Source: Pseudomonadota bacterium
GTDB lineage: Bacteria; Pseudomonadota; Gammaproteobacteria; Burkholderiales; UBA9220
NCBI GenBank assembly: GCA_021845865.1
Contig: JAJZVC010000024.1
Coordinates: 1-42,760, forward strand
Reading direction: 5' to 3'
DNA length: 42,760 bases
The number at the start of each line of letters is the position of its first letter. The stretch's first letter is position 1. The notes under the pieces are model-generated. The model saw only the letters and a program-made list of their open reading frames with translations, was not told the origin of the DNA and made no database searches. Both the position numbers and the translations under genes were made by a program. This document shows positions 17,265-25,605 of this stretch, in pieces.

Positions 17265-18296
17265 ATGCTCACCTTGCGACAAGCCCTTTACCGGCTCACC
17301 CTCCTCATCGTCCTCGGCGCGGCCCTCCCCGCCCACGCCGAGGAAGCCAGCCCCAACGCCATCGAGCACCCGGCCTGGTTCAAGAATTCCTTCCTCGACC
17401 TGCGGGAGGATCAGGCGGAAGCGAACAAGGCCGGCAAACGGCTGCTGCTCTATTTCCACCAGGACGGCTGCCCCTATTGCAAGGAACTCATCCAGGTCAA
17501 TTTCGCCGACAAGGCCATCGTCGCCAAGACCCGCAAACACTTCGACGTCATCGCCATCAACATCTGGGGCGACCGGGAAGTCACCGGCCTGGACGGCAAA
17601 GACGGGAGCGAAAAACAGTTCGCCGCCGCCATGAAGGTCCAGTTCACCCCCACGCTGATTTTCCTGGATGAAAAAGGGAGAACGGCCCTGCGCCTGAACG
17701 GCTTCTATCCGCCGCGCAAATTCAGCGCCGCCCTGGATTACGTCAGCGGCCATCTGGAAGGCAAAACGTCTTTCGCCGACTACCTGAAGAACGTCGGCAA
17801 TGCCGCCCCGTCCACCGGGCTGCTCCATGAGGAGCCCTTCTTCATGGCGCCCCCCTATCTGCTGCAGCGCAACGTGATCGCGGCGAAGAAGCCCCTGGCG
17901 GTGTTCTTCGAACAGAAATTCTGCACCGGCTGCGACGAGATGCACGCCATCCCCCTCAAGGAACCGGAGACGCGGCAACTGCTGGACAAGTTCGACGTGG
18001 CGCGGCTCAACCTGTTCGGCAAAACGCCCCTCGTCACGCCCGACGGCAAGAAGCTGAACGAGGGGGAATGGGGCCGCGCCCTGAAGGTGGCCTACACCCC
18101 CACCATCGTGTTCTTCGACGAGAAGGGCAAGGAGGTGTTCCGGGTGGAGGCCTTCCTCAAGACCTTCCATCTCCAGTCCAGCCTGGACTACGTGGCCAGC
18201 GGCGCCTACAAGACCCAACCCAACTTCCAGCGCTTCGTCCAGGCGCGGGCCGATGCCCTGCGGGCCAAGGGGGTCGAGGTGGACCTGTGGAAGTAG
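17265..18296 (+). CDS. Exported protein with two thioredoxin-like domains
   Basis: 343 aa with a signal peptide (cleavage after AHA, residue about 25) and two tandem thioredoxin folds. Domain 1 (about 40-165) has the active site DGCPYCKE (Cys69, Cys72) and cis-Pro loop FTPT. Domain 2 (about 205-315) has KFCTGCDE (Cys220, Cys223) and YTPT. Both are followed by FLDEKGR or FFDEKGK strands, so this is an internal duplication. The family resembles SoxW-like periplasmic thioredoxins; a thiol-disulfide role in the periplasm is likely, partner unknown. CGGAGA precedes the start. Confidence 0.82.
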   Translation: MLTLRQALYRLTLLIVLGAALPAHAEEASPNAIEHPAWFKNSFLDLREDQAEANKAGKRLLLYFHQDGCPYCKELIQVNFADKAIVAKTRKHFDVIAINIWGDREVTGLDGKDGSEKQFAAAMKVQFTPTLIFLDEKGRTALRLNGFYPPRKFSAALDYVSGHLEGKTSFADYLKNVGNAAPSTGLLHEEPFFMAPPYLLQRNVIAAKKPLAVFFEQKFCTGCDEMHAIPLKEPETRQLLDKFDVARLNLFGKTPLVTPDGKKLNEGEWGRALKVAYTPTIVFFDEKGKEVFRVEAFLKTFHLQSSLDYVASGAYKTQPNFQRFVQARADALRAKGVEVDLWK

Positions 18297-18297
18297 C

Positions 18298-18867
18298 CTA
18301 ACCCTGCAATTCGTCCGGGGTGTTCAGATTGCGGAACGCCCCGGCATCGAAGGCCACCCCCACCCGCTTCAGGCCGGCCTGCCAGCGGCCCACTCCCCGC
18401 CCGCCTTGGGCCATGAAATCCTCGAGGCCGGGCAGCACGCTTTTTCGGCACAGGAAGACCACCGGCTGAACCTCGCCGCCGGCCTCGGCCACGGCAATAT
18501 CCTCGCCGCCCCTCTCCAGCGCTTGGCATAAGCGCTCGGCCAAGTCCGGGGGCAGGAAAGGGGTATCGCAGGGAACGCACAGCAGAAGTTCGTGGCACGC
18601 CGTCTTGAGCGCCTGGCGGATGCCGGCGAGGGGGCCGGGATAATCGGGCATGTCGTCGGTCAGGACCGGGACCCCCAGGCGACGGTACTCGTCGAGGCTG
18701 CGGTTGGCGCTGATAAGAACCTCGTCGGCCTGGGGACGGATGCGCTCCAGCACGTGGAGAATCAGGGGCCTGCCCCGGAATTCCATCCAGCCCTTGTCCA
18801 CTCCGCCCATGCGGCTGCCCTGGCCGCCGGCGAGGATCACCGCGCTGATTTTCGGGCGAACCGCCAT
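18298..18867 (-). CDS. mobA: Molybdenum cofactor guanylyltransferase
   Basis: Transfers GMP from GTP to Mo-molybdopterin to make the MGD cofactor of DMSO-reductase-family enzymes. 189 aa, family length. The nucleotide-binding start SAVILAGGQGSRMGGVDKGW is diagnostic, with YPGPLAGIRQAL and LCVPCDTPFLPPDLAERL further on. The start at 18867 gives TGATG overlap with the glycosyltransferase stop; the open frame continues upstream to 18951 but only inside that gene. With mogA at 1853 the organism clearly makes bis-MGD-type enzymes. Confidence 0.93.
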   Translation of the reverse strand: MAVRPKISAVILAGGQGSRMGGVDKGWMEFRGRPLILHVLERIRPQADEVLISANRSLDEYRRLGVPVLTDDMPDYPGPLAGIRQALKTACHELLLCVPCDTPFLPPDLAERLCQALERGGEDIAVAEAGGEVQPVVFLCRKSVLPGLEDFMAQGGRGVGRWQAGLKRVGVAFDAGAFRNLNTPDELQG

Positions 18868-20531
18868 CAATGCCGGGAAACGTGGCGCTGGAAGAGCCAG
18901 AAACGCTCGCTGCGGTCGCCGGGACGTGCGCCTTCCCAGATTTGCGCCCACTCCCTGCCCAGCCGGGGAGGGTTATCCGCCCCGCCCTGGATCAGCAGCA
19001 GGCTGCATTCCCTGCCCTGGCTTTCCCGGCGCTGGGTCAGGATGCCGGCATAGTACAGCAACAGGGCCCGCTGGGGTTCCCCCAGGGACTGGCTGGTGAT
19101 GCAGTCGTAGCGGGGCGGCAGTGACTGCTGCAAATCGGCGATCATGGCCCGGTAGGTCTTGCCGGTGTCGATCCACGGCAGCCACAGGGTGGTGAGCAGG
19201 CTCCACATCAGGGTGAGGCCCGCCGTCCAGTTGACGATGGCGCGGCGGGTGTTGCGCCCCAGGCGGGTAACCAGGATTCCCCACAGGGCGGTGTAGATCA
19301 GCGCCACGCCGAAGGCCAGCGGCTTGAACTCGGGCACGTAGGCGGGCTGGAGATAGTGGGCCCGCTCCGCCAGCTTGGCGGGCCAGCCGGTCATCATGGC
19401 GACCCAGCCCAGCCAGAGGAAGCCGGAGAAAAGGCCGAAGGTCATCAGGCCGAACCAGTCCAGGGCCGCCGCCGCCCCGCGCCGCAGCATGTCCACCCCT
19501 GCCGCGGCCAGGAGGGACAGGGGCAGCAGGATGGGCAGGGCATAGACTTCCCGGGCGTCGGAGGCGCTCAGCAGCACCGCCAGGATCACCAGGAAGGCGA
19601 CCAGGGGCAACTGCATCGCCGGCTGCGACATGCCGTTGCGCCTGCCGCGCCACAGGGCCCACAGGGCGATGGGCCAGGCGGGCCAGGCGAACCAGGGCAG
19701 GGTTTCGAGGTAATAGCCCCGGTCGGGGGTGGGGCCGAGCTTGGCGAAACCCAGGTAACGCCCCAGGTTGTTGACCCAGAACCACTGGTGGAACAATTCC
19801 GGCGAGCGCCGGTAGAGGGCGTAGGGCCACACCAGCAGCCAGGGAAGAGCGGCCAGCAAGGCCACGCCGAGGGCCAGCAGATAATTGCGGCAGCGCCAGG
19901 GGCGGAACAGGGGCAGCAGCAGGGCGGTCACCCCCACCACGCCGGGGGCGATCAGCCCCTTGGAGAGAAAGCCGACGCCGACGCCGGTCCCCAGCAGCAG
20001 CCCCGCCAGAAGCGGCCGGCGCAGGGAGAGGGCAAGGCCGTAGAAGGCCAGGGCGAACCCCGCCAGCAGGGCGGTATCGGTGATCATCTCGTGGCCCCGC
20101 ACCAGCAGACCGACGCAGCCCAGCAACACCAGGACCGCGATGCGCCCCTTGCCCTTGCCCAGCAGCTCCCGCGCCGCCAGGCCGTTGAGCGCCAGGGTCA
20201 GGGCGATGAAAAATCCGCTGGTCAGGCGCGCGGCGTCATGGAGAGGCAACAGGGGAGAGAACAGCTTCGCCACCTGGGCGGCGGCGATGTAATAGAGGGG
20301 GGGCTTTTCCATGAAAGGCTCCCCCGCCAGGGTGGGCACCACCCAGTCGCCGGTCTGGTAGATGTGGTAGATCAGGCCGAAGCTGTAGGCCTCGTCGGGC
20401 TTCCACGGGTCGTGGCCCACCAGGCCCGGCAGCAGCCACGCCACGGCCAGCAGCACCACCAGCACCAGCTTGGCGTGCTCGATGAAGAACAGGCGGAAAC
20501 GGGACAGGTGGTGGGCGTTCAGGTCAGACAT
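18867..20531 (-). CDS. ArnT-like family 39 membrane glycosyltransferase
   Basis: 554 aa. About 12 membrane helices with the GT39/ArnT (PMT_2) start: GLVGHDPWKPDEAYSFGLIY near residues 36-55 contains the catalytic-type Asp/Glu pair, and VPTLAGEPFMEKPPLYY at about 65-81 is the conserved periplasmic loop. Such enzymes transfer a sugar from undecaprenyl phosphate to lipid A or other periplasmic acceptors. The sugar cannot be inferred (aminoarabinose synthesis genes are absent here). The C-terminal 100 residues are a soluble periplasmic domain. It overlaps mobA by one base. Confidence 0.85.
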   Translation of the reverse strand: MSDLNAHHLSRFRLFFIEHAKLVLVVLLAVAWLLPGLVGHDPWKPDEAYSFGLIYHIYQTGDWVVPTLAGEPFMEKPPLYYIAAAQVAKLFSPLLPLHDAARLTSGFFIALTLALNGLAARELLGKGKGRIAVLVLLGCVGLLVRGHEMITDTALLAGFALAFYGLALSLRRPLLAGLLLGTGVGVGFLSKGLIAPGVVGVTALLLPLFRPWRCRNYLLALGVALLAALPWLLVWPYALYRRSPELFHQWFWVNNLGRYLGFAKLGPTPDRGYYLETLPWFAWPAWPIALWALWRGRRNGMSQPAMQLPLVAFLVILAVLLSASDAREVYALPILLPLSLLAAAGVDMLRRGAAAALDWFGLMTFGLFSGFLWLGWVAMMTGWPAKLAERAHYLQPAYVPEFKPLAFGVALIYTALWGILVTRLGRNTRRAIVNWTAGLTLMWSLLTTLWLPWIDTGKTYRAMIADLQQSLPPRYDCITSQSLGEPQRALLLYYAGILTQRRESQGRECSLLLIQGGADNPPRLGREWAQIWEGARPGDRSERFWLFQRHVSRH

Positions 20532-20541
20532 CCGTCGCGGC

Positions 20542-21738
20542 TCAGCCTTGCGCGGCCGCCGCCACGGCGGGCGGAATGCGGTCGATCAGGCGCGGGTCGA
20601 AGGGTTTGGGCAGGATGTAGCCGCGGCCAAACTCCAGCTTGTCCAGGTTGTAGGCCCGGAGCACCTCCGCCGGCACCGGCTCCTTGGCCAATGCCGCCAG
20701 GGCCTTCGCCGCCGCGATCATCATCGGCTGGGTGATGGCCTTCGCCCGGGCGTCGAGGGTGCCGCGGAAGATGTAGGGAAAGCCCAGCACGTTGTTCACC
20801 TGGTTGGGAAAATCGGAACGGCCGGTGGCCATCAGCACGTCGTCCCGGGCGGCGTGGGCGTCGGCGGGCAGGATTTCCGGGTCCGGGTTGGCCATGGCGA
20901 AAATGACGGGCTTGGCCGCCATGCTCCTCACCATCTCCTGGCTCACCAGATTGGGGCCGGAGACGCCGATGAACACGTCGGCCCCCTGCATCGCCTCGGC
21001 CAGGGTACGCAGGGAAGTGTCCTTGGCGAACTCCTGCTTGTGGGCGTTGAGGTCGGCGCGGCCGGCATGGATCACGCCCTTGGAATCCACCAGGGTCATG
21101 TTTTCCTTCTTCCCCCCCATGGCGATCAGCAGGCGCATGCAGGCCAGCCCCGCGGCCCCGGCGCCGAGGCATACCAGCTTCACCTCTTCCACCTTCTTGC
21201 CCTGCACTTCGAGAGCGTTCAGGAGGCCTGCGCACATGACGATGGCGGTGCCGTGCTGGTCGTCGTGGAAGACGGGAATATCGAGGCGCTTTTTCAGCTC
21301 CTCCTCGATGGTGAAGCAATGGGGCGCGGCGATGTCTTCCAGGTTGATGCCGCCGAAGGTGGGGGCGATGTTCACCACCGTCTCGATGAAGGACTCCACG
21401 CTGGGGGCCTTGACCTCGATATCGAACACGTCAACGTTGGCGAAGCGCTTGAACAGCACCGCCTTGCCTTCCATCACCGGCTTGCTCGCCAGGGGACCCA
21501 GGTTACCCAGGCCGAGGATGGCGGTGCCGTCGGTGATCACCGCCACCAGGTTGCCCTTGTTGGTGTAGCGGTAGGCGTTTTCTTCGTCCTTGTGGATTTC
21601 CCGCACCGGCTCGGCGACGCCGGGAGTGTAGGCGAGGGAGAGGTCCTGCTGGGTCGCGCAGGATTTGGAGGATTCGACCGACAATTTGCCGGGACGGGGA
21701 AATTCGTGGTAATCCAGCGCTTGTTGACGTTTATCCAT
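20542..21738 (-). CDS. Malic enzyme (short form)
   Basis: 398 aa. Oxidatively decarboxylates malate to pyruvate, probably with NADP. The N-terminal malic domain has [12 protein letters not shown] (catalytic Tyr), [20 protein letters not shown] and the metal motif [11 protein letters not shown]. The NAD(P) domain has [16 protein letters not shown] and later ANPDPEI. Many proteobacterial MaeB enzymes are about 750 aa with a C-terminal phosphotransacetylase domain; this one stops after the malic part, a known short form, with no sign of a broken tail downstream. It stands alone behind the glycosyltransferase. Confidence 0.92.
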   Translation of the reverse strand: MDKRQQALDYHEFPRPGKLSVESSKSCATQQDLSLAYTPGVAEPVREIHKDEENAYRYTNKGNLVAVITDGTAILGLGNLGPLASKPVMEGKAVLFKRFANVDVFDIEVKAPSVESFIETVVNIAPTFGGINLEDIAAPHCFTIEEELKKRLDIPVFHDDQHGTAIVMCAGLLNALEVQGKKVEEVKLVCLGAGAAGLACMRLLIAMGGKKENMTLVDSKGVIHAGRADLNAHKQEFAKDTSLRTLAEAMQGADVFIGVSGPNLVSQEMVRSMAAKPVIFAMANPDPEILPADAHAARDDVLMATGRSDFPNQVNNVLGFPYIFRGTLDARAKAITQPMMIAAAKALAALAKEPVPAEVLRAYNLDKLEFGRGYILPKPFDPRLIDRIPPAVAAAAQG

Positions 21739-21862
21739 GATAGCTCCTCGTTGGGTGGAAAACGGTGCCCTCGGATTATCGGTTATGGTTATGCGCCGCT
21801 CAGCGCGAACGGCCTTCCAGATTGTGCCATGGATTCGCCGCCCCTGGCGGAGCGGATAAACA

Positions 21863-21886
21863 AAAAGGCAGCCTGAGCTGCCTTTT
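21863..21886 (-). terminator. Rho-independent terminator of rpmE
   Basis: Perfect 10-bp stem AAAAGGCAGC/GCTGCCTTTT with a 4-base loop. On the minus strand it ends in a T-run, 20 bases after the rpmE stop. It would also read as a weaker terminator on the plus strand. Confidence 0.9.
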
Positions 21887-21906
21887 CCCGCAACGAACCG
21901 CCCGGA

Positions 21907-22110
21907 TTACTTCATGCCGTACTTCTGGCGGAACTTTTCCACGCGGCCGGCGGTGTCGACGATCTTCTGCTTGCCGGTGAAGAAGGGATGGCACTCGGAG
22001 CACACTTCGATGCTCAGGGCCTTGCCCATGGTGGAGCGGGTCTTGAACTTGTTGCCGCAGGCACAAGTCACGTCGATTTCGGTGTATTCGGGGTGGATAC
22101 CTTGTTTCAT
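21907..22110 (-). CDS. rpmE: 50S ribosomal protein L31, zinc-binding type
   Basis: 67 aa: [40 protein letters not shown] and [20 protein letters not shown] are the full L31 pattern. The cysteines of CACGN and CSECH make it the zinc-binding (C+) form, which is often replaced under zinc limitation by a C- paralogue not seen here. AAGGAT (minus strand, 22117-22122) precedes the ATG. It has its own promoter and terminator, so it is a monocistronic unit. Confidence 0.98.
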   Translation of the reverse strand: MKQGIHPEYTEIDVTCACGNKFKTRSTMGKALSIEVCSECHPFFTGKQKIVDTAGRVEKFRQKYGMK

Positions 22111-22159
22111 GGCCTAATCCTTAGTAACTCGCCGGCAACCACGGCCGGGAAAAACGCGC

Positions 22160-22188
22160 ATTATCCCTGAAAGACCAATACATTGCAA
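22160..22188 (-). promoter_or_regulatory. sigma-70 promoter of rpmE
   Basis: On the minus strand TTGCAA (22188-22183) and GATAAT (22165-22160) are separated by exactly 17 bases. The predicted start lies about 42 bases before the rpmE ATG. Confidence 0.75.
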
Positions 22189-22213
22189 CCGGGAAATAGA
22201 TGATGGTGGCGCC

Positions 22214-22219
22214 TATACT
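22214..22219 (+). promoter_or_regulatory. Possible -10 box for the C39-RimK-GCS2-FGase operon
   Basis: TATACT lies 31 bases before the ATG at 22251, with GGGAG (22235-22239) as ribosome site between. No clear -35 at the right spacing. The divergent rpmE promoter lies within 60 bases. Confidence 0.35.
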
Positions 22220-22250
22220 TCAAGAAAAGCCAACGGGAGCCCCCCAAGCC

Positions 22251-22961
22251 ATGCCCACAGCCCTGCGCCTGCCGATCCGGATGACGCCCCAGCCGGATGA
22301 AACCACCTGCGGCCCCACCTGCCTCAACGCCGTCTACCGCTACTGGGGCAAGGACGAGGATTTGCGGCAGCTCATCGACCGCACCTACAAGATGCGGCAC
22401 GGCGGCACCTTCGCCGTGTTCCTGGCCTGCGACGCCCTGCGCCAAGGGTTCCGGGCCACCATCTACACCTACAACCTGACTGTCTTCGACCCCACCTGGT
22501 TCGCCCCCGGGGTGGACATCGCCGAGCGCCTGCGGCGGCAGAAAAGCGCCAAGCCCGATATCCCCCGGGTGCAGCAGGTCACCGACGGCTATCTGGAGTT
22601 CCTCGAACTGGGGGGAAAGCTGCGCCTCGCCGACCTCTCCCGCCCCCTGCTCCGCCGCATCCTGCGCCGTCGGCTGCCCATCCTGGCGGGGCTGTCGTCC
22701 ACCTACCTCTACCGCGCCGCCCGGGAATTCGGCCCCGATGACACCCCGGACGATATCCGCGGCCTGCCGGCGGGGCATTTCGTCCTCCTGACGGGCTACG
22801 ACGGCGATAAAAGCACCGTCCTCGTGGCCGATCCCTACGATCGCCACCCCTACGGTCCCAGCCACGAATATTGGATGGATATCGACCGGGCGCTGGGGGC
22901 CATCCTCCTCGGCATCGTCACCCACGACGCCAATCTCCTGGTGATCCAGCCGCCCCGATGA
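22251..22961 (+). CDS. C39-like cysteine peptidase of amidoligase cluster
   Basis: 236 aa papain-like fold of the C39/transglutaminase-like group. QPDETTCGPTCLNAVYRYWG holds the oxyanion Gln14 and nucleophile Cys20. GLPAGHFVLLTGYDG holds His176, and VADPYDRHPYG supplies Asp194. The triad looks complete, so it is probably an active peptidase or amidase. There is no ABC-transporter region and no signal peptide, so it is not a bacteriocin exporter and likely acts in the cytoplasm. I recall related proteins fused to an N-terminal GNAT domain; that domain is missing here. ATG 22251 was preferred to 22200/22203 because the TATACT and GGGAG lie between them. It overlaps the RimK gene by ATGA. Confidence 0.78.
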   Translation: MPTALRLPIRMTPQPDETTCGPTCLNAVYRYWGKDEDLRQLIDRTYKMRHGGTFAVFLACDALRQGFRATIYTYNLTVFDPTWFAPGVDIAERLRRQKSAKPDIPRVQQVTDGYLEFLELGGKLRLADLSRPLLRRILRRRLPILAGLSSTYLYRAAREFGPDDTPDDIRGLPAGHFVLLTGYDGDKSTVLVADPYDRHPYGPSHEYWMDIDRALGAILLGIVTHDANLLVIQPPR

Positions 22962-24427
22962 ACATCCTCATCGTCGTCGACAACCCCCGCTACTGGCCCC
23001 TGGACATCCCCGGGGTCAGCGTGGTGCCGGCGCGGGAATACCTCACCGACCCGGCCTGGGGGGCGGACCGGAGCGCCCGGGTATTCAACCTGTGCCGCTC
23101 CTACCGCTACCAGTCCCTGGGCTACTACGTCTCCCTCCTGGCCGAGGCCCGGGGCCATCGGCCTCTCCCCCGTACCGGCACCATCGAGGACCTGCAATCC
23201 CGCAACCTGGTGCGTCTGCTGGCCCATGGCCTGGACGACCTGGTGCAGAAATCCCTGGCGCCGATCAAGTCCGATAGATTCGAACTCAGCATCTACTTCG
23301 GCCGCAACGTCGCCAAGCGCTACGACCCCCTGTGCCAGCAGCTTTTCGGCCTGCTCCAGGCCCCGCTTCTGCGCGCCGTCTTCGAACGCCACGGCGAGCA
23401 ATGGCGCCTTCACGCCATCAAGCCCATCGCCGCCAGCGACATTCCGCCCCATCACCAGGACTTCGTGGTCCAGGCCGCCAGCGACTACTTCTCCGGCCGC
23501 AAGCCGCGCCTGCGCAAGCGCCCGGTGCCGCGCCATTCCCTGGCCATCCTGGTGGACCCGGACAACCCGGAGCCCGCCTCCAACCCCAAGGCCCTGAGGA
23601 AATTCGAGAAGGCGGCGGAAGCCCTGGGGCTGCACGCGGAGTTCATCACCCGGGCCGACTTCGGCCGCCTGGGGGAATTCGACGCCCTGTTCATCCGCGA
23701 CACCACCTTCGTCAACCACTACACCTACCGCTTCTCCCGCCAGGCGGCGGCGGAGGGGCTGGTGGTGATCGACGACCCGGACTCCATCCTCAAGTGCAAC
23801 AACAAGGTCTATCTGGCCGAACTCCTCGCCCGCCACCGCCTGCCCGCCCCCAGGACCCTGCTGGTGCACAAGGACAACGTGGACCAGGTCATCCCCACCC
23901 TGAACCTGCCCTGCGTGCTGAAGCAGCCCGACAGTTCCTTTTCCATCGGCGTCGCCAAGGCGGAAAGCGAGGCCGAGCTGCGGGCCATGGTGGGCGAACT
24001 GCTGGAGAAATCCGATCTCATCGTCGCCCAGGAATGGATTCCCACCGAGTTCGACTGGCGGGTGGGCATCCTGGACCGGCGGCCCCTGTTCGTCGCCAAA
24101 TACCACATGGTCCCCGGCCATTGGCAGATCGTCCTCCACGGCGACCAGAAGCACGACTACGTGGAAGGGGCCACCACGGCGGTATCGGTGGGCGAGGCGC
24201 CGGAAGCGGTGGTGAGCACTGCCCTCAAGGCCGCCAATCTCATCGGCGACGGCTTCTACGGCGTGGACATCAAGCAGGTGGGCAAGCGCCACGTCATCAT
24301 CGAGATCAACGACAACCCCAACGTGGACGCCGGCAACGAGGACGGCGTGCTGAAGGACGCCCTGTACCGGGAAGTGATGGGGGTGTTCCTGCGCCGCATC
24401 GAGGAAAAGAAATGGGGCGGCCGATGA
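22958..24427 (+). CDS. RimK-type ATP-grasp amide ligase with N-terminal RLAN domain
   Basis: 489 aa. Residues 1 to about 180 resemble the RimK-like-ligase N-terminal (RLAN) domain (MNILIVVDNPRYWP, FNLCRSYRYQSLGYYVSLLA). The pre-ATP-grasp region follows (LAILVDPDNPEPASNPKAL), and ATP-grasp covers about 270-480. Key residues are VLKQPDSSFSIGV (Lys322), DWRVGIL (Asp366-Arg368), and the Mg2+ ligands in FYGVDIKQ (Asp437) and IIEINDNPN (Glu449, Asn451). The set is intact, so it should couple ATP hydrolysis to forming an amide bond between a carboxylate and an amine. RimK itself adds glutamates to ribosomal protein S6; this longer version is a different subfamily with unknown substrate. Four-base overlaps on both sides. 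Confidence 0.85.
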   Translation: MNILIVVDNPRYWPLDIPGVSVVPAREYLTDPAWGADRSARVFNLCRSYRYQSLGYYVSLLAEARGHRPLPRTGTIEDLQSRNLVRLLAHGLDDLVQKSLAPIKSDRFELSIYFGRNVAKRYDPLCQQLFGLLQAPLLRAVFERHGEQWRLHAIKPIAASDIPPHHQDFVVQAASDYFSGRKPRLRKRPVPRHSLAILVDPDNPEPASNPKALRKFEKAAEALGLHAEFITRADFGRLGEFDALFIRDTTFVNHYTYRFSRQAAAEGLVVIDDPDSILKCNNKVYLAELLARHRLPAPRTLLVHKDNVDQVIPTLNLPCVLKQPDSSFSIGVAKAESEAELRAMVGELLEKSDLIVAQEWIPTEFDWRVGILDRRPLFVAKYHMVPGHWQIVLHGDQKHDYVEGATTAVSVGEAPEAVVSTALKAANLIGDGFYGVDIKQVGKRHVIIEINDNPNVDAGNEDGVLKDALYREVMGVFLRRIEEKKWGGR

Positions 24428-25605
24428 GCCTTCCCGCCTTCTCCGCCTATGGCGTCGAGCTGGAATACATGATCGTGGACCGGGATACCCTGGCGGTCAG
24501 CCCCATCGCCGACCGGCTGGTGGGCACGGCGGGCGAGGTGGCGCGGGGGCCCATGGGCTGGTCCAACGAACTGGTGCTGCACCTGATGGAGGTCAAGAAC
24601 CAGTCTCCCTCACCCCTGGGCGGATTGCCGGCGGCGTTCCAGGAGGAAATCCGGGCCATCAACCAAGCCCTGGCACCCTTCAACGCCCGCCTCATGCCGG
24701 GCGGGGTCCACCCGTGGATGGACCCCGCCACGGAAACCCGCCTCTGGCCCCACGACCACGCCGACATCTACCGCGCCTACCACCGCATTTTCGACTGCCG
24801 CCGCCACGGCTGGGCCAACCTCCAGAGCATGCACCTCAACCTGCCCTTCGCCGACGACGGTGAATTCGCCCGTCTCCACGCCGCGGCGCGGCTGGTTCTA
24901 CCCATCCTTCCCGCCCTGGCGGCCAGTTCCCCCATCGCCGAGGGGCATCCCTCCGGCTTCCTGGACACCCGCATGGAAGCCTACCGCACCCACCCCATCA
25001 GGGTGCCGTCCCTCATCGGGAGGGTGGTGCCGGACAACCTCGCCAGCCGGGCCGAATTCACCGAACGGGTCTTGGCCCCCATGTACCGGGATATCGCCCC
25101 CCACGACCCTGACAATATCCTGCGCCATGAGTGGCTCAACTGCCGCGGCGCCATCCCCCGCTTCGACCGCCACGCCCTGGAAATCCGCGTCATCGACGTG
25201 CAGGAATGTCCGTCGGCGGACATCGCCATCGCCGCCGCGGCCACCGGGGTCATTAAGGCCCTTTACGACGAGAAATGGGCGTCCTTGGCGAAGCAGCAGG
25301 CCATCGCCACCGACGCCTTGGCGGACCTCCTGCAGGCCTGCGCGCGGGACGCCGAGGCCGCCGTCATCGACAACGGGGAATATCTGCGCCTCCTGGGCTT
25401 CCCCGGCGAGCGCTGCGAGGCACGGGAGCTGTGGCGGCACCTGGTCCGGGAGCCATCCCCCCCGCTGGATACCATCCTGGAGCAAGGCCCCCTGGCCCGC
25501 CGCATCCTCCTCGCCACCGGCCCGTCGCCCACGAAAGCGCGGCTGGCGGAGATTTACGGCGAACTGTGCGGCTGCCTGGAGGACGGGAGGCTGTTCCGGC
25601 CATGA
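24424..25605 (+). CDS. GCS2-type glutamate-cysteine ligase homologue
   Basis: 393 aa of the carboxylate-amine ligase (GCS2, YbdK-like) family within the glutamine-synthetase-like superfamily. AYGVELEYMIVD near residue 10 holds the first metal-binding glutamates, NELVLHLMEVKN a second pair, and LNCRGAIPRFDRHALEIRVID is the late catalytic/metal region. Such enzymes activate a gamma-carboxylate of glutamate (or similar) with ATP and join it to an amine. Substrate is unproven; genuine glutathione synthesis is not implied. Start ATG 24424 overlaps the RimK stop and its stop overlaps the next start. Confidence 0.85.
   Translation: MSLPAFSAYGVELEYMIVDRDTLAVSPIADRLVGTAGEVARGPMGWSNELVLHLMEVKNQSPSPLGGLPAAFQEEIRAINQALAPFNARLMPGGVHPWMDPATETRLWPHDHADIYRAYHRIFDCRRHGWANLQSMHLNLPFADDGEFARLHAAARLVLPILPALAASSPIAEGHPSGFLDTRMEAYRTHPIRVPSLIGRVVPDNLASRAEFTERVLAPMYRDIAPHDPDNILRHEWLNCRGAIPRFDRHALEIRVIDVQECPSADIAIAAAATGVIKALYDEKWASLAKQQAIATDALADLLQACARDAEAAVIDNGEYLRLLGFPGERCEARELWRHLVREPSPPLDTILEQGPLARRILLATGPSPTKARLAEIYGELCGCLEDGRLFRP

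Noticed and set aside
20542-21738. Malic enzyme as a truncated MaeB that lost its phosphotransacetylase domain
   Set aside because: The reading frame ends cleanly, the next gene starts 10 bases on, no phosphotransacetylase remnant is visible, and short malic enzymes are common.
22251-22961. C39 domain as a bacteriocin-exporter peptidase
   Set aside because: No ABC-transporter or membrane segments follow and no double-glycine leader peptide gene is nearby; the neighbours are ligases.
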